The notes under the pieces: model-generated
Database searches by the model: none
Told to the model about the DNA's origin: nothing
What the model saw: only the letters and a program-made list of their open reading frames with translations
Part shown: one piece after another, positions 54,569-63,949 of the stretch
Layout of the letters: every line of letters starts with the position of its first letter
Numbering within the stretch: position 1 is the first letter of the stretch
Position numbers and translations under genes: made by a program
From: Mitsuaria sp. PDC51
GTDB lineage: Bacteria; Pseudomonadota; Gammaproteobacteria; Burkholderiales; Burkholderiaceae_C
DNA: 64,000 nucleotides
Reading direction: 5' to 3'
Assembly (NCBI RefSeq): GCF_900113225.1
Contig: NZ_FOZE01000004.1
Span: 115,630-179,629, forward strand

Positions 54569-54624
54569 ACCCTCCCCACGGATCCGGACCTCGACGTCCA
54601 CCCCCTGGATCCCCGACTCCCCCC

Positions 54625-54660
54625 GACAAGGCCCGCGTTACCCGCGGGCCTTGTCGCTTT
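54625..54660 (+). terminator. Strong terminator upstream of the GNAT gene
   Basis: A perfect 13-base stem (GACAAGGCCCGCG / CGCGGGCCTTGTC, 54625-54637 with 54643-54655) with loop TTACC is followed by GCTTT. It lies 36 bases before the GNAT start with no evident promoter between them. Confidence 0.75.
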
Positions 54661-54695
54661 CCGCCCTCGGTCCTTCACCCCACCAGGAGACCCCG

Positions 54696-55271
54696 ATGCA
54701 GACCCCGCCCCCTTCCCCCCGCGACCTCAGGATCGCCGACGGCCTGACGCTGAGGCGCCCGCGCGTCGAGGACGCTCGCGCCCATGCCGGGCTGATGGGC
54801 CATGCCGGCGTGCAACCCTGGTTGCTGCAGACGCCTTACCCCTCGGAACTGCAGTGGCAGGAGCGCTTCGGCAAGGCGCCCGACACCAGCAGCGGCGAAC
54901 TGGTGCTGCTGGCCTTCGATGGCGACCGCCTGGTGGGGTCCGCCGGCTTGCATCCGGTCGGTCCGCAGGCCCGCCGTCGTCACGCGATGATGCTCGGCAT
55001 CGGCGTGCATCCGGACGCGCACGGCCGCGGCGTCGGCTCGGCGCTGATGGACGCGCTGGTGCGTCACGCGGACGACTGGCTGGGCTTGCAACGCATCGAG
55101 TTGACCGTCTTCGTCGACAACCTGCGGGCGATCCGGTTGTACGAGCGCTTCGGCTTCGAGCACGAGGGGCGTCTGCGCGGTTTCGCGCTTCGCGAGGGTC
55201 GCTACGTCGATGCGTTCACGATGGCGCGCCTGCATCCGCGGCCGCCGGTGATGGAACGCTCCGAGGGATGA
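54696..55271 (+). CDS. GNAT-family N-acetyltransferase
   Basis: A 191-residue acetyltransferase. The GNAT core contains the acetyl-CoA loop GVHPDAHGRGVGSALMDALV (Q/RxxGxG/A-type) and a C-terminal ELTVFVDNLRAIRLYERFGF followed by EGRLRGFALREGRYVDAFTM, as in RimJ/PhnO-like and YhhY-like enzymes. The substrate is unknown. AGGAGA lies 6 bases before the ATG. A strong terminator just upstream suggests its expression depends on read-through. Confidence 0.9.
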   Translation: MQTPPPSPRDLRIADGLTLRRPRVEDARAHAGLMGHAGVQPWLLQTPYPSELQWQERFGKAPDTSSGELVLLAFDGDRLVGSAGLHPVGPQARRRHAMMLGIGVHPDAHGRGVGSALMDALVRHADDWLGLQRIELTVFVDNLRAIRLYERFGFEHEGRLRGFALREGRYVDAFTMARLHPRPPVMERSEG

Positions 55272-55333
55272 AATCAGGCGGCGCCACGCGGCGCCGCTTG
55301 TCCGGGCCGGCCCGGGGCGCGCGCCCTGTGCGA

Positions 55334-55639
55334 TCAGTCCATCGAGACGAGCGCGCCTTCGGCGCTGCGCCGCTGGGTTTGCGCATGCAAGTCACCGTCG
55401 GAGGCGCGGCCTTGCGGTTGGGAGGAGCTGTCGGTGCTGCGGTCGGGAACCGCGGGCTGGGGGGCTGGCGGACGGCTGGGCTGCCGCTTGCCGGTGATCA
55501 GCAGGCGAGCCAGCTTGACGACCTCGCTGGCCTGCGCTGGAGCGGCGGGCAGGAGCAAGGCAACGCCCAGCAGGGCGGCCCCCAGCAGGGCCAGAGGATG
55601 CCGGTGGGCGGTCTGCGCTTGTCGTTGTCGGCTCTGCAT
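55334..55639 (-). CDS. Small secreted protein of unknown function
   Basis: A 101-residue protein with a signal peptide (hydrophobic LALLGAALLGVALLLPAAP, cleavage near AQASE). The mature part is rich in Pro, Ser and Gln (KRQPSRPPAPQPAVPDRSTD). I do not recognise a family. It lies 126 bases beyond the pbpC stop on the same strand and converges on the GNAT gene. The clear signal peptide supports coding; the mature part is low complexity. Confidence 0.6.
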   Translation of the reverse strand: MQSRQRQAQTAHRHPLALLGAALLGVALLLPAAPAQASEVVKLARLLITGKRQPSRPPAPQPAVPDRSTDSSSQPQGRASDGDLHAQTQRRSAEGALVSMD

Positions 55640-55765
55640 GGTCTCCCCGCGCGAATCTGGATCTTGGCGTCGATGGTGGAGTATCGAAAGTCAGCCCCCT
55701 CGCCGCTAGAGGCTGGCGACGAATTGCGCCCTGGAGCGGCTGACTTGCGGTCAGGCGGGATGGGT

Positions 55766-57994
55766 TCACCCCGGCGAGGAGGCGCCGGCACCGGCCTGCG
55801 GCGCCCCGCGGCGCGTGGGTGCTCGCAGCCCCGCACCGCGCACCTCGAACCGGACTTGCTGCAGCACATGCCCGCGGTTGTCCAGCAGCGCGAGTTCATG
55901 ACGCCCCGGCATCGGCAGCCAGTCCAGCGTTGCCCCCTGGCCAATGACGCGACCATCGAGGCGCCATCTGGCCGTCGCGCCGCGTTCGAGCCGCCCCTCA
56001 TGGGCGAAACGAAGCCGCTGCGCTGCCGGCGGGATGTCCGGATCCAGGGCGTAGATTGCCCCGTCGGCGGGATTGCTGAGCGCGACGGCCGTGCCGGCGG
56101 ACTGGATCACCGCCTGTTCGGTCCCGGCGATGAACCACTCCCGTCGCGGCGGCTCCTGCGCGCTGTCGAATCGCGTCTGCCGAGCGACCACCCCGCGGGG
56201 GGGATCGACCGACTCGGGCAACCGTCCCGCGTGCAAGGCCAGCATCACCTCGCGCCAGACCGGCGCGGCGCCGCTCACACCGGAGACCTGCTGCATCGCC
56301 TCCCCGCTGGAGTTGCCGACCCACACGCCCACGGTGTAGCGGCTGGTCCAGCCGACGCACCAGTTGTCCCGCATGTCCTTGCTGGTACCCGTCTTGACCG
56401 ACGCCGGGAATGGCAAGGCCAGCGCGCTGGACAGGCCGAAGGTGAGCGCCCGCGCGTTGTTGTCCGCCAGCACGTCGCCGACGATGAAGCTGGCCTTGGG
56501 GTCCGCGACCTGACGGGACGATGCGCGCTTGCCGCCCGCCGCCCGCTGCCCGCCCGGCAGCGCCGCGTCGGCATACCTGCCGCCGTTGGCCAGCGCTCGG
56601 TAGGCGTTGGTCAGCCCCAGCAAGGTGACATCCGCGCTGCCTAAGGCCAGCGAGGGACCGTAAAAGCCGCCCGTCTCAGGCAAGCGCAGCCCGAGGGCAT
56701 TGAGACGTTCGAAAACCGCCTCCGGCGTGAGCATCAGCGACAGCCGCACCGCCGGGATGTTGAGGCTGCTGCCCAGCGAAGCCCGCGCGCTGACCCAGCC
56801 GCGGTACTGCTTGTCGTAGTTCTGCGGCAGATAGAGTCCAGCCGCCGTCGCGATCTGGGCCGGTGAGTCGTCCAGCAGGCTCGCCGCCGTGATCAGGCGG
56901 CGCTCGATCGCCAGTTCATAGAGGAAGGGCTTGAGCGTCGAGCCGGGCTGCCGCCGGGCCAGCACATGATCCACCTGCGCCGACTCCGACAACTGGCTGC
57001 CGCTGGAGCCGACCCAGACCCGGACTTCGCCGCTGGCGTTGTCGAGCACGAGGACCGCGCCATCCTCGACCTGTCGACCGGACAGTTCCGCCAGATGCCG
57101 CCGCAGCGACTGGACGGCGACCCGCTGCCAGGTGGCGTCCAGCGTGCTGCGCTGCGCCGCGGGTCCGCCCGGCTGGAGCGCGAGGCGGGCGAAATGCGGC
57201 GCCCACTGCGGTGCGTCGGCCACCGTCAGCACCTTGCGACGCAGGACCGCCCCCACTTCGTCCACGAGGCCATCGCAGCTCTGACGCATCGCCTGCAGCA
57301 CGCCGCAAGCCCGCGCGCTGATCGTCTCCACCGGCGAATTCGGCCCCCGCAGCATCGCGGCGAGCATCGCTGACTCTCGCGCGTCAAGTCCGCTCGCCCG
57401 CTTGCCGAAAAGCGCTTGCGCGGCGGCCGGCACCCCGACCAGTTCGCCGCGCAAGGGCACGCGGTTCAGATAAGCCTCGAGGATCTGCGCCTTGGTCCAC
57501 TGGGTCTCCAGGCGACTGGCCACCCACGCCTGCCCCAGCTTCTGCCGGAAACTGCGGCCCCCCCGGCGCGCCAGATCCTCGTCGAGCAGACCCGCGAGTT
57601 GCATCGTCACCGTCGAGGCCCCACGCGTACGCGTGTTCCATAGGTTCGCCCAGGCGCTGGAGGCGACTGCCGACCAGTCGACGCCGCTGTGCTCGTAAAA
57701 GCGCTGATCCTCGGACAACAGCATGGCCCGCAACAGCGACGGCGACATGTGCTCGACCGTCACCCAGGCGAGGACGCGACGTTTCGGATCCAAGCGGACC
57801 GTCTGCAGGACCTCGCCGCGTCGGTCCAGCAACTGGAAGTCCGACACCGGATGCGAGGCGCGCGTCTGCGCGAAGGTGGGCAGCGTCTGGGCGCAGGCGC
57901 CCCCCAACAGCCCCACCAAGCCGGCGACAAACACAGCGCCCCGCTTCGCCGCTCGTGCAAAGCGGGCGCGCAAGCAGTCGCCGGCCCCCTTCAA
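55766..57994 (-). CDS. pbpC: Penicillin-binding protein 1C
   Basis: A 742-residue bifunctional class A PBP. Its N-terminal anchor is near residues 20-36. The glycosyltransferase domain has catalytic Glu95 in SEDQRFYEHSGVDW and STVTMQLAGLL. The transpeptidase domain has Ser352 (GSTLKP, SxxK), SLN (410-412) and KTGTS (534-538). A C-terminal BiPBP_C domain (about 640-725) completes the PBP1C plan. The start is TTG 57994, not ATG: GGAGGT is 6 bases upstream and it overlaps the alpha-2-macroglobulin stop (TTGA). The two are known partners in envelope repair. Confidence 0.95.
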   Translation of the reverse strand: MKGAGDCLRARFARAAKRGAVFVAGLVGLLGGACAQTLPTFAQTRASHPVSDFQLLDRRGEVLQTVRLDPKRRVLAWVTVEHMSPSLLRAMLLSEDQRFYEHSGVDWSAVASSAWANLWNTRTRGASTVTMQLAGLLDEDLARRGGRSFRQKLGQAWVASRLETQWTKAQILEAYLNRVPLRGELVGVPAAAQALFGKRASGLDARESAMLAAMLRGPNSPVETISARACGVLQAMRQSCDGLVDEVGAVLRRKVLTVADAPQWAPHFARLALQPGGPAAQRSTLDATWQRVAVQSLRRHLAELSGRQVEDGAVLVLDNASGEVRVWVGSSGSQLSESAQVDHVLARRQPGSTLKPFLYELAIERRLITAASLLDDSPAQIATAAGLYLPQNYDKQYRGWVSARASLGSSLNIPAVRLSLMLTPEAVFERLNALGLRLPETGGFYGPSLALGSADVTLLGLTNAYRALANGGRYADAALPGGQRAAGGKRASSRQVADPKASFIVGDVLADNNARALTFGLSSALALPFPASVKTGTSKDMRDNWCVGWTSRYTVGVWVGNSSGEAMQQVSGVSGAAPVWREVMLALHAGRLPESVDPPRGVVARQTRFDSAQEPPRREWFIAGTEQAVIQSAGTAVALSNPADGAIYALDPDIPPAAQRLRFAHEGRLERGATARWRLDGRVIGQGATLDWLPMPGRHELALLDNRGHVLQQVRFEVRGAGLRAPTRRGAPQAGAGASSPG

Positions 57995-60900
57995 GGCGCC
58001 ACCTCCAAGGTGGCGTTGGGCAGCTCGCCGAACCGGTCGGGCGAGTACATCGCTTCGGCGCGTGTGGTCGGCATCTGGAAGTGCCCGGCATTGTTCAGGC
58101 GCACCGTGTAGGTCAGCACATGTCGACCGCGCGGCAGATAGCCGAAGTAGGCTCGCCAGGCGGTGAAGCTGCGCTCGATGAAATCGGGCCAGGCCTCACC
58201 CTCGGCGCGTTCTCCCTGGCTGTCGATCGTGCCCTCGAGAACGGCGGCGCCGGTCGGCAACGGATCGCTCAACACCACCCAGGACATGTCGGCCGCCGCC
58301 TCGACCTCGAGCCGCACTCGCATCACGTCGCCACGCGACCAACGCGGCGCCGCCTTCTGAGACACCGCCGTGACGGTCCGCTTCACGGTGTATCCCGAGT
58401 TCAGCGGCGCTTTCAAGGGAACGGCCGACAAGGCCTGGATCGTGGCCCAGGGCTTGCCCTCGCCCGACTGCTGGACCGACAAGGTGGCCTCGCCCGAAGC
58501 GGGCCAGGGCAGACGCAGTTCGCCGCCACCGGGCTTGCCTGTCCAGTCCAGCGTCGCGGAAGCGGTGGCGAGCTTGGCCTCGGTTCGCCCCTTCACCGCC
58601 TGCGATTCGAAGCGAGCGGAGAATTTTTCCAATGCGAGGGCCCCCCAGAGGTTCGCGGTCGTATTGAACCAGGCCCCTCGTTCCTGACGAGCGAGCGCGC
58701 CGACGACCAGCCGCGGCAGGTCCTCCTTCCATGCCGGATCGTCGACCAGCGCGAGGATCGCGCGCGCCGCCGTGGCGTCACCGCTGCCCATCAGCCACCA
58801 GGCATCACCCCCTTCGTTGACGAAACGCAACGTGGTTCCCGCGAAGCTCAAGCGGCTTCGCAACTGGTTCTGCGCCGCGGCGATCTGGGCAGCGCGGTCC
58901 GGCGCCGAGGCCATCCTCTGATGCAGCACCAACCAATCGATGACGGCGCTGGTGGGCCAGTTCGGCAGGTTGCGGCCGTCCACCGTCCCCAGCTGCCGCA
59001 CCGTCGCCTTGTCGTGGCGCGCCAGCGCGGCCAGGGCGGCAATGCGCCGCGGTTCCTCGTCGGGCCGAGGCGACCAATGCCCACGTTCGATGCGCCCCTC
59101 CACGAAGGCGGCCAGGCCGTCGAGCGCCTTGGTGAGCTGCGTCGTAGGCAGGGCGCGCCCCGACTCCTGCGCGGCGGCCAGCAGATGGGCCGTCAGGACG
59201 TCGCTCCCCTGGGTGAGATGGCGCGACAGCGGGAAGTAGGCAAAGAGCCCATCGCTGTCCTGGTAGCTGGACAGCTGTCCCATCAGCCCCGCCCATGCGG
59301 CGTCGTCGTGCAAGGCGATGAATCGCGAACTCTGCTGCTCAAGGCAGGTGAACGGGTATTGCTCGAAGTAGCGCCTGACGCCGGGCAGCGCGCTCGACAG
59401 CCGAGGCTGAAGCCCGATCTGCAGTCCGCCACGTTTGACGCCCTGCGCCGGCAAGGCGTCGGCCGGAGCGGCGACGGGAAGGCTGAGCGGACCATCGAGT
59501 TGACGCAGTGTCGCCTGGAGCACCCGCAAGGGCACCGCCGCCTGGACGGCTTGCGTCGTCCGCATGGCGTCCTTGGCTCGCGCACCGCCCTGTTCCTCGG
59601 CTTGCGCTTCCCAGACGATGCGCTGCGCGCCTTCGGGGATCACGATGTCCCAACCTACTTCCTGCGCAGCGCCCGCCGCCAACTTCACGAGGCGTGCTTC
59701 CGTCGGCACCGGTTGCTCCCCGGCCTCCAGGCTGGCCTGCCCCTTGAGACTCACGCGCAAGTCCATTGCGCGCTGCGTCGCGTTGCGCACCGTGACCATG
59801 GCCTGGACGCGATCGCCTTCGCGCACGAGCGGCGGCAGGCCGGAGAGCAGTTGGAGGTCCTGGCTCACGTTGATGCTGCCCTCCCCCGTGCCAAAACGCT
59901 GCCCGGGCGCGTCCGCGACGGCAACCAGCCGAAAGCGCGTCAGCGAGTCGTTCAGCGTCACCTGGACGAGGGCTTCGCCCTGCGCGTTCAGCTTGACCAC
60001 CGGCTGCCAGGCCAACAGCGTGTCGAAGAGTTCCCGCGTGGCGAAGCCGCCTCCACCACCGGCCGCCACCGCTTTCCGCCCGTAATGGCGCCGACCGATG
60101 ATCTCGCTGTGCGCGGTCGCTGTCGTCACCCCCCAGGCGCGGCTCTGGATCATGCCTTCCAGCAGCTTCCAGCTCGGGTTCGGTGCCAAGGCCAGCAGGC
60201 CTTCGTCGACCGCCGCGAAAGCGATCTGCGCGTCGGGGACCGGCTTGCCATCCTGCGTGACCCGAAGCTTCACCTGGGCACTCTGGCGAACCCCATACTG
60301 GGGTTGCTGAGGCACCACCTCGACCTGCAGGCGATGCTTGGCCTGCCCGATCTCGATGGCCGCCATGCCGAACTTGAAGGAGGGTTTGGACAGGTCGACC
60401 ATGGCCGTCGGCGGCTGGTAATCGCCGGAGGCCCGCCACTCACGCCACCAGTTGACCGGCTCGCGCCATCCCCAGGAGAAGAACGAATACCAGGGCACGT
60501 CACGCAAACGCCCCCGAAGGACCATCACGCCGACGTAGGCGTTCGGCGTCCAATTGCGGTCGATCTTCAAATCCAGCCAGGGATCACGCCCGGAGAGCCG
60601 CCGCACCTCGCTGTGGAGCACCCCTTCGCGTTCAACGGTGATCAGCGCGGTCGCCTCCCGGTAAGGCATGCGCACCTGGAAGCGGGCCGTCTCGCCCGGC
60701 TCATAGCGACGGCGTTCCGGGATCACGTCGATGCGGTCGTCGTTGTCCTGGGCGAACCACAGTTCACCGGCTCGCGTCACCCACAACGAGCGAGCGGCGC
60801 GCGCAGTGCGGCCACCCTCGTCCGCCGCCGAACCGAGCAGTTCGACCTGACCGCCCTGGTTCAGCTTGATTTCGCAGCGCATCAGTCCCATGGCGTCGGT

Positions 60901-63747
60901 CTTGCCGTTGCAGAGCTCTCCCAGGTCCTTCAGCTGGCGCTGATGCTCGTAGGCGTAGAAGCCTCCCACCAGACGCTTGCGCGTGCTCAGCGTCTGGATC
61001 TGACGCGCGCCCACGCTGATCTTCTGATTGGCGAGCGGCTTGCCGTTCGTGTCCAGCGCCACCGCCTGGATCTGCAAGGGCTGTCCGTTGGCGACCCAGC
61101 TCGGTGCGCGCAGGCCCACGACCACGTTCGCCGGCCACACGACTTGCGAAGCCGCACGCGTGTGCGTCTGGCCATCGGGATCCCGGTAGTTCAGCTCCAC
61201 GCGCAGCTCGGATGGCCGGTCCACGGTGCCCTTCAGCGGCACCTTGAACTGGATCCCGCCTTTCGCGTCGGTCTGCAAGGCGAGCTTGTCGAGCAGCAAC
61301 CGGCTCGTGCCGGCCGGACCGCCTGGAGCTTCGTCATCACCCGGGTCGCTTTCGCTCCCGCTGTCCGGCCCCTGCGCGGAGGGAGGATCGAACACGAAGT
61401 CCTCGAATCCTGGAAACTGGGCCCATCGAGCTTGCAACAGCGCACTCACCTCGGTCGCCGCCTTGGCCATCGGACCACCGGCCATGAAGTTCAATTGCGC
61501 CGCCCAGGATTGCTCCTGCGCACCGGGGGCAGGAGACTTCGGTGGAATCAGTCGCGCATCGACCAGCGGCACGCGGAACTCTTCCACCTTCACGCCGCCG
61601 CTGTCCCAACTCCGCGGTCCCGACGTTTCGCCGCTGCGCTCCATCACGAAGCGATAGCGTCCCAGCTTCGCGTCCGCGGGGACCTTCCAGGAACTCACGG
61701 CGTAGCGTGCCCCCTCCCAGCGCAGGTCCAGCGAGGCGACATCCTCGCCCGTCCCTTCGAACTGGATCCTCAGCCTGTTTGGCAGTTGATCCGCAGAAGG
61801 GTCGGAGAGACCCTGGACCGTCTCCAGACGGAAGAAATGCTTCATTGAGACCGTCTCACCGGCCCGCAGGAGAGGCCGATCGGTCACCGTATGCGCCCGT
61901 GCGGCGCGTTCAGAACCCCAGGCGACGGGCACGTTGAAACGCCACGGCTCGATGCCACGACTCCAACCGCTGAACATGAAGGCCATGTCCTGCGGCTTAC
62001 CAGGCTGATCAAGCCGCGCCGTGATGAAGAGCCCCGACTCGGCAATGCACTCGCCACGCCCTCGATCCGCATCGAGGTTGGGGCGATCGATGCTTGCAAG
62101 TCCTCGCGCGTCGGTCCGCCCCGTCCACAGGGACTTGCCCCGACAGTCATACACCGACACCTGCGCCGATTCGACCGGACGACCTCCATCGAGCGAGGTC
62201 ACCCAGACGAGGCTATCGTCTTTTCCCAGCTTGAAGTGCAGACCGAGATTGGTGACCAGGGTTCCGGTCCGGACGAACATCGGCTGAACGGGGTCGAGCA
62301 GCGATTGTCCGAGCTTCGGCGACTTCAGCTCGAGCACGTGATAGCCCGGTTGCGACAGCGGAATGCCGATCACGTCGATCGCCTTGTCCGGATTCGGTGG
62401 CGGTACCGTCATCGACTGCAGATCCGCCGCGCCCTTCAACCATTCGGACTTGCGGTCTTCCCATTCGTTCTGCTTGTGCAGCCGACCGTACCAACGAAGG
62501 ATGTCAACGTCGTCGCTGATGCGCTTGATGCGTAGATGTCCGCCAGAACGCGGTTGCAGATCCGCTTGCACGTGCCGCATGCTCAGGGGCACGAGGCTGG
62601 GGCCCTTGAATTCCCACTCCACGATGCCAAAAGGTGCCGCCGCGAACTTGGCCAAGGGAGGCGCGGCGGCGGTCCGGATCTTCATCGGAAAACTCGCAGC
62701 GTTCGAGAGCGTTCGGCCACTCTCGTCCTTGATGCCAGGAGGGAGCTCCAGGACATAGTCCTGCTGTTCGGCCAGTGGCGCAGGAAAGCGCAACGAGGAC
62801 AACGCGTTCGTCGAATCCTGATCCTGATCTGTCGGCAGAACCGGCGACAGGCTGACACCGCCTGGGCCCTTCAGCCTCACCTTGAGCGCTTGCTCTCTGA
62901 CGATCGGCTCAGAGAAGGACACCGACAGGGGACGCACCGGTAGGCACGGCGCATTCGCGCGCTCACGTTCACAAGAGAAGTCCGCCGTCAGGGGAGGACG
63001 CACGGAGAAGTGCAACCGCCGCTCCCCACGTGTACGTACCGCCGCGTTGGATGCGCCAGTAATCCCGGGCCCCCAAACGAGACTGGCATCCGCGCCTGCT
63101 GGCAGCGGTCGTTTGCATGCAACAAGAATCCAGATCTCGCTGTCGGTATGCCGCTGCCCGACGGTTCGAAGTGCTGCATCGCGCTCCGCATTCGGCCGCA
63201 GCTCCACGGGAATGCGCTCACCAAGTGCCTTCGATTCGCACCACATGTTGGGCGCGACCGTGTCCAAGCGCGGCGTTCCGGACAGTTGGAGCAGGAAACG
63301 CTGATCCTCCTCGATGCGCCCGCCTTCCCATGGCCTCACCTGTCGCACGGTTGGCGCGCTCAGCTGGAACATGAACTGTTGAGCGCCGGACCAGCCCGGT
63401 GTCGCTCCGCGCGCGGTGGGGCGGAAATCGGCGCGCGCGGTGACAACGCACTTCGCGCCGGCGGCCAATGGACGGGAGAAGTCGAAGATCCACTCGCGCT
63501 CGTTAGTCCATCGACCTGTGCCGGCGACGTCGATGCCGTCGCACCGCAGCTCGACAGGACTAGGCAATCGGGGATCTCCGATACGTGCGACCTCAGCCTT
63601 GAAACGAACGACAACGTTCTGAACCGTAGCGATTTCTCCTTGAGGAGAAACGGACGCAATTTCGGCCGCGTTACAGGACGCGCCGATCGAAAACAATGCC
63701 AGTAGCGCCAGCTGCAAAAAGCTCGCTGTCTTTCGTGCTCGATACAC
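57991..63747 (-). CDS. Bacterial alpha-2-macroglobulin (YfhM-like) with thioester
   Basis: A roughly 1918-residue periplasmic protease trap. MG domains fill the first 1000 residues, then the bait region and A2M domain (about 1180-1300, ATRELFDTLLAWQP). The thioester motif TCLEQ with Cys1468 comes next, then the TED helical domain and C-terminal receptor-like domain. The annotated ATG at 63831 is less likely than GTG 63747, which has GAGGAG 5-6 bases upstream and starts directly at a signal peptide (FLQLALLALFSIGASCN). The Cys is not in a canonical lipobox, so lipidation is uncertain. The stop overlaps the pbpC start. Confidence 0.92.
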   Translation of the reverse strand: MYRARKTASFLQLALLALFSIGASCNAAEIASVSPQGEIATVQNVVVRFKAEVARIGDPRLPSPVELRCDGIDVAGTGRWTNEREWIFDFSRPLAAGAKCVVTARADFRPTARGATPGWSGAQQFMFQLSAPTVRQVRPWEGGRIEEDQRFLLQLSGTPRLDTVAPNMWCESKALGERIPVELRPNAERDAALRTVGQRHTDSEIWILVACKRPLPAGADASLVWGPGITGASNAAVRTRGERRLHFSVRPPLTADFSCERERANAPCLPVRPLSVSFSEPIVREQALKVRLKGPGGVSLSPVLPTDQDQDSTNALSSLRFPAPLAEQQDYVLELPPGIKDESGRTLSNAASFPMKIRTAAAPPLAKFAAAPFGIVEWEFKGPSLVPLSMRHVQADLQPRSGGHLRIKRISDDVDILRWYGRLHKQNEWEDRKSEWLKGAADLQSMTVPPPNPDKAIDVIGIPLSQPGYHVLELKSPKLGQSLLDPVQPMFVRTGTLVTNLGLHFKLGKDDSLVWVTSLDGGRPVESAQVSVYDCRGKSLWTGRTDARGLASIDRPNLDADRGRGECIAESGLFITARLDQPGKPQDMAFMFSGWSRGIEPWRFNVPVAWGSERAARAHTVTDRPLLRAGETVSMKHFFRLETVQGLSDPSADQLPNRLRIQFEGTGEDVASLDLRWEGARYAVSSWKVPADAKLGRYRFVMERSGETSGPRSWDSGGVKVEEFRVPLVDARLIPPKSPAPGAQEQSWAAQLNFMAGGPMAKAATEVSALLQARWAQFPGFEDFVFDPPSAQGPDSGSESDPGDDEAPGGPAGTSRLLLDKLALQTDAKGGIQFKVPLKGTVDRPSELRVELNYRDPDGQTHTRAASQVVWPANVVVGLRAPSWVANGQPLQIQAVALDTNGKPLANQKISVGARQIQTLSTRKRLVGGFYAYEHQRQLKDLGELCNGKTDAMGLMRCEIKLNQGGQVELLGSAADEGGRTARAARSLWVTRAGELWFAQDNDDRIDVIPERRRYEPGETARFQVRMPYREATALITVEREGVLHSEVRRLSGRDPWLDLKIDRNWTPNAYVGVMVLRGRLRDVPWYSFFSWGWREPVNWWREWRASGDYQPPTAMVDLSKPSFKFGMAAIEIGQAKHRLQVEVVPQQPQYGVRQSAQVKLRVTQDGKPVPDAQIAFAAVDEGLLALAPNPSWKLLEGMIQSRAWGVTTATAHSEIIGRRHYGRKAVAAGGGGGFATRELFDTLLAWQPVVKLNAQGEALVQVTLNDSLTRFRLVAVADAPGQRFGTGEGSINVSQDLQLLSGLPPLVREGDRVQAMVTVRNATQRAMDLRVSLKGQASLEAGEQPVPTEARLVKLAAGAAQEVGWDIVIPEGAQRIVWEAQAEEQGGARAKDAMRTTQAVQAAVPLRVLQATLRQLDGPLSLPVAAPADALPAQGVKRGGLQIGLQPRLSSALPGVRRYFEQYPFTCLEQQSSRFIALHDDAAWAGLMGQLSSYQDSDGLFAYFPLSRHLTQGSDVLTAHLLAAAQESGRALPTTQLTKALDGLAAFVEGRIERGHWSPRPDEEPRRIAALAALARHDKATVRQLGTVDGRNLPNWPTSAVIDWLVLHQRMASAPDRAAQIAAAQNQLRSRLSFAGTTLRFVNEGGDAWWLMGSGDATAARAILALVDDPAWKEDLPRLVVGALARQERGAWFNTTANLWGALALEKFSARFESQAVKGRTEAKLATASATLDWTGKPGGGELRLPWPASGEATLSVQQSGEGKPWATIQALSAVPLKAPLNSGYTVKRTVTAVSQKAAPRWSRGDVMRVRLEVEAAADMSWVVLSDPLPTGAAVLEGTIDSQGERAEGEAWPDFIERSFTAWRAYFGYLPRGRHVLTYTVRLNNAGHFQMPTTRAEAMYSPDRFGELPNATLEVAP

Positions 63748-63903
63748 ACTCGCTCCTCGGAATCCCGGACGAGCAAGCAGTCTATTTCGCGCAAGACTGA
63801 AAACACAGCCCCACAAAAGGGGCCATCGCATCCCCCGAAAGTCGGCCGGGTGTTCAGCGCATCATTGACGATCGGAGAGATGCCGGAGAGCGGCATCCCA
63901 AAT

Positions 63904-63938
63904 GCAAAACCCCTCGACTGTTTCCAATCGAGGGGTTT
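63904..63938 (-). terminator. rRNA operon terminator
   Basis: An 11-base stem (AAACCCCTCGA / TCGAGGGGTTT, 63907-63917 with 63928-63938), followed on the minus strand by TTTTGCATTT, lies directly downstream of the 5S rRNA 3' end. Confidence 0.85.
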
Positions 63939-63949
63939 GCCGGATATTA

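Noticed and set aside
57955..61848. A 1297-codon open frame on the plus strand
   Set aside because: Antisense to the alpha-2-macroglobulin gene, with shadow composition and no domain.
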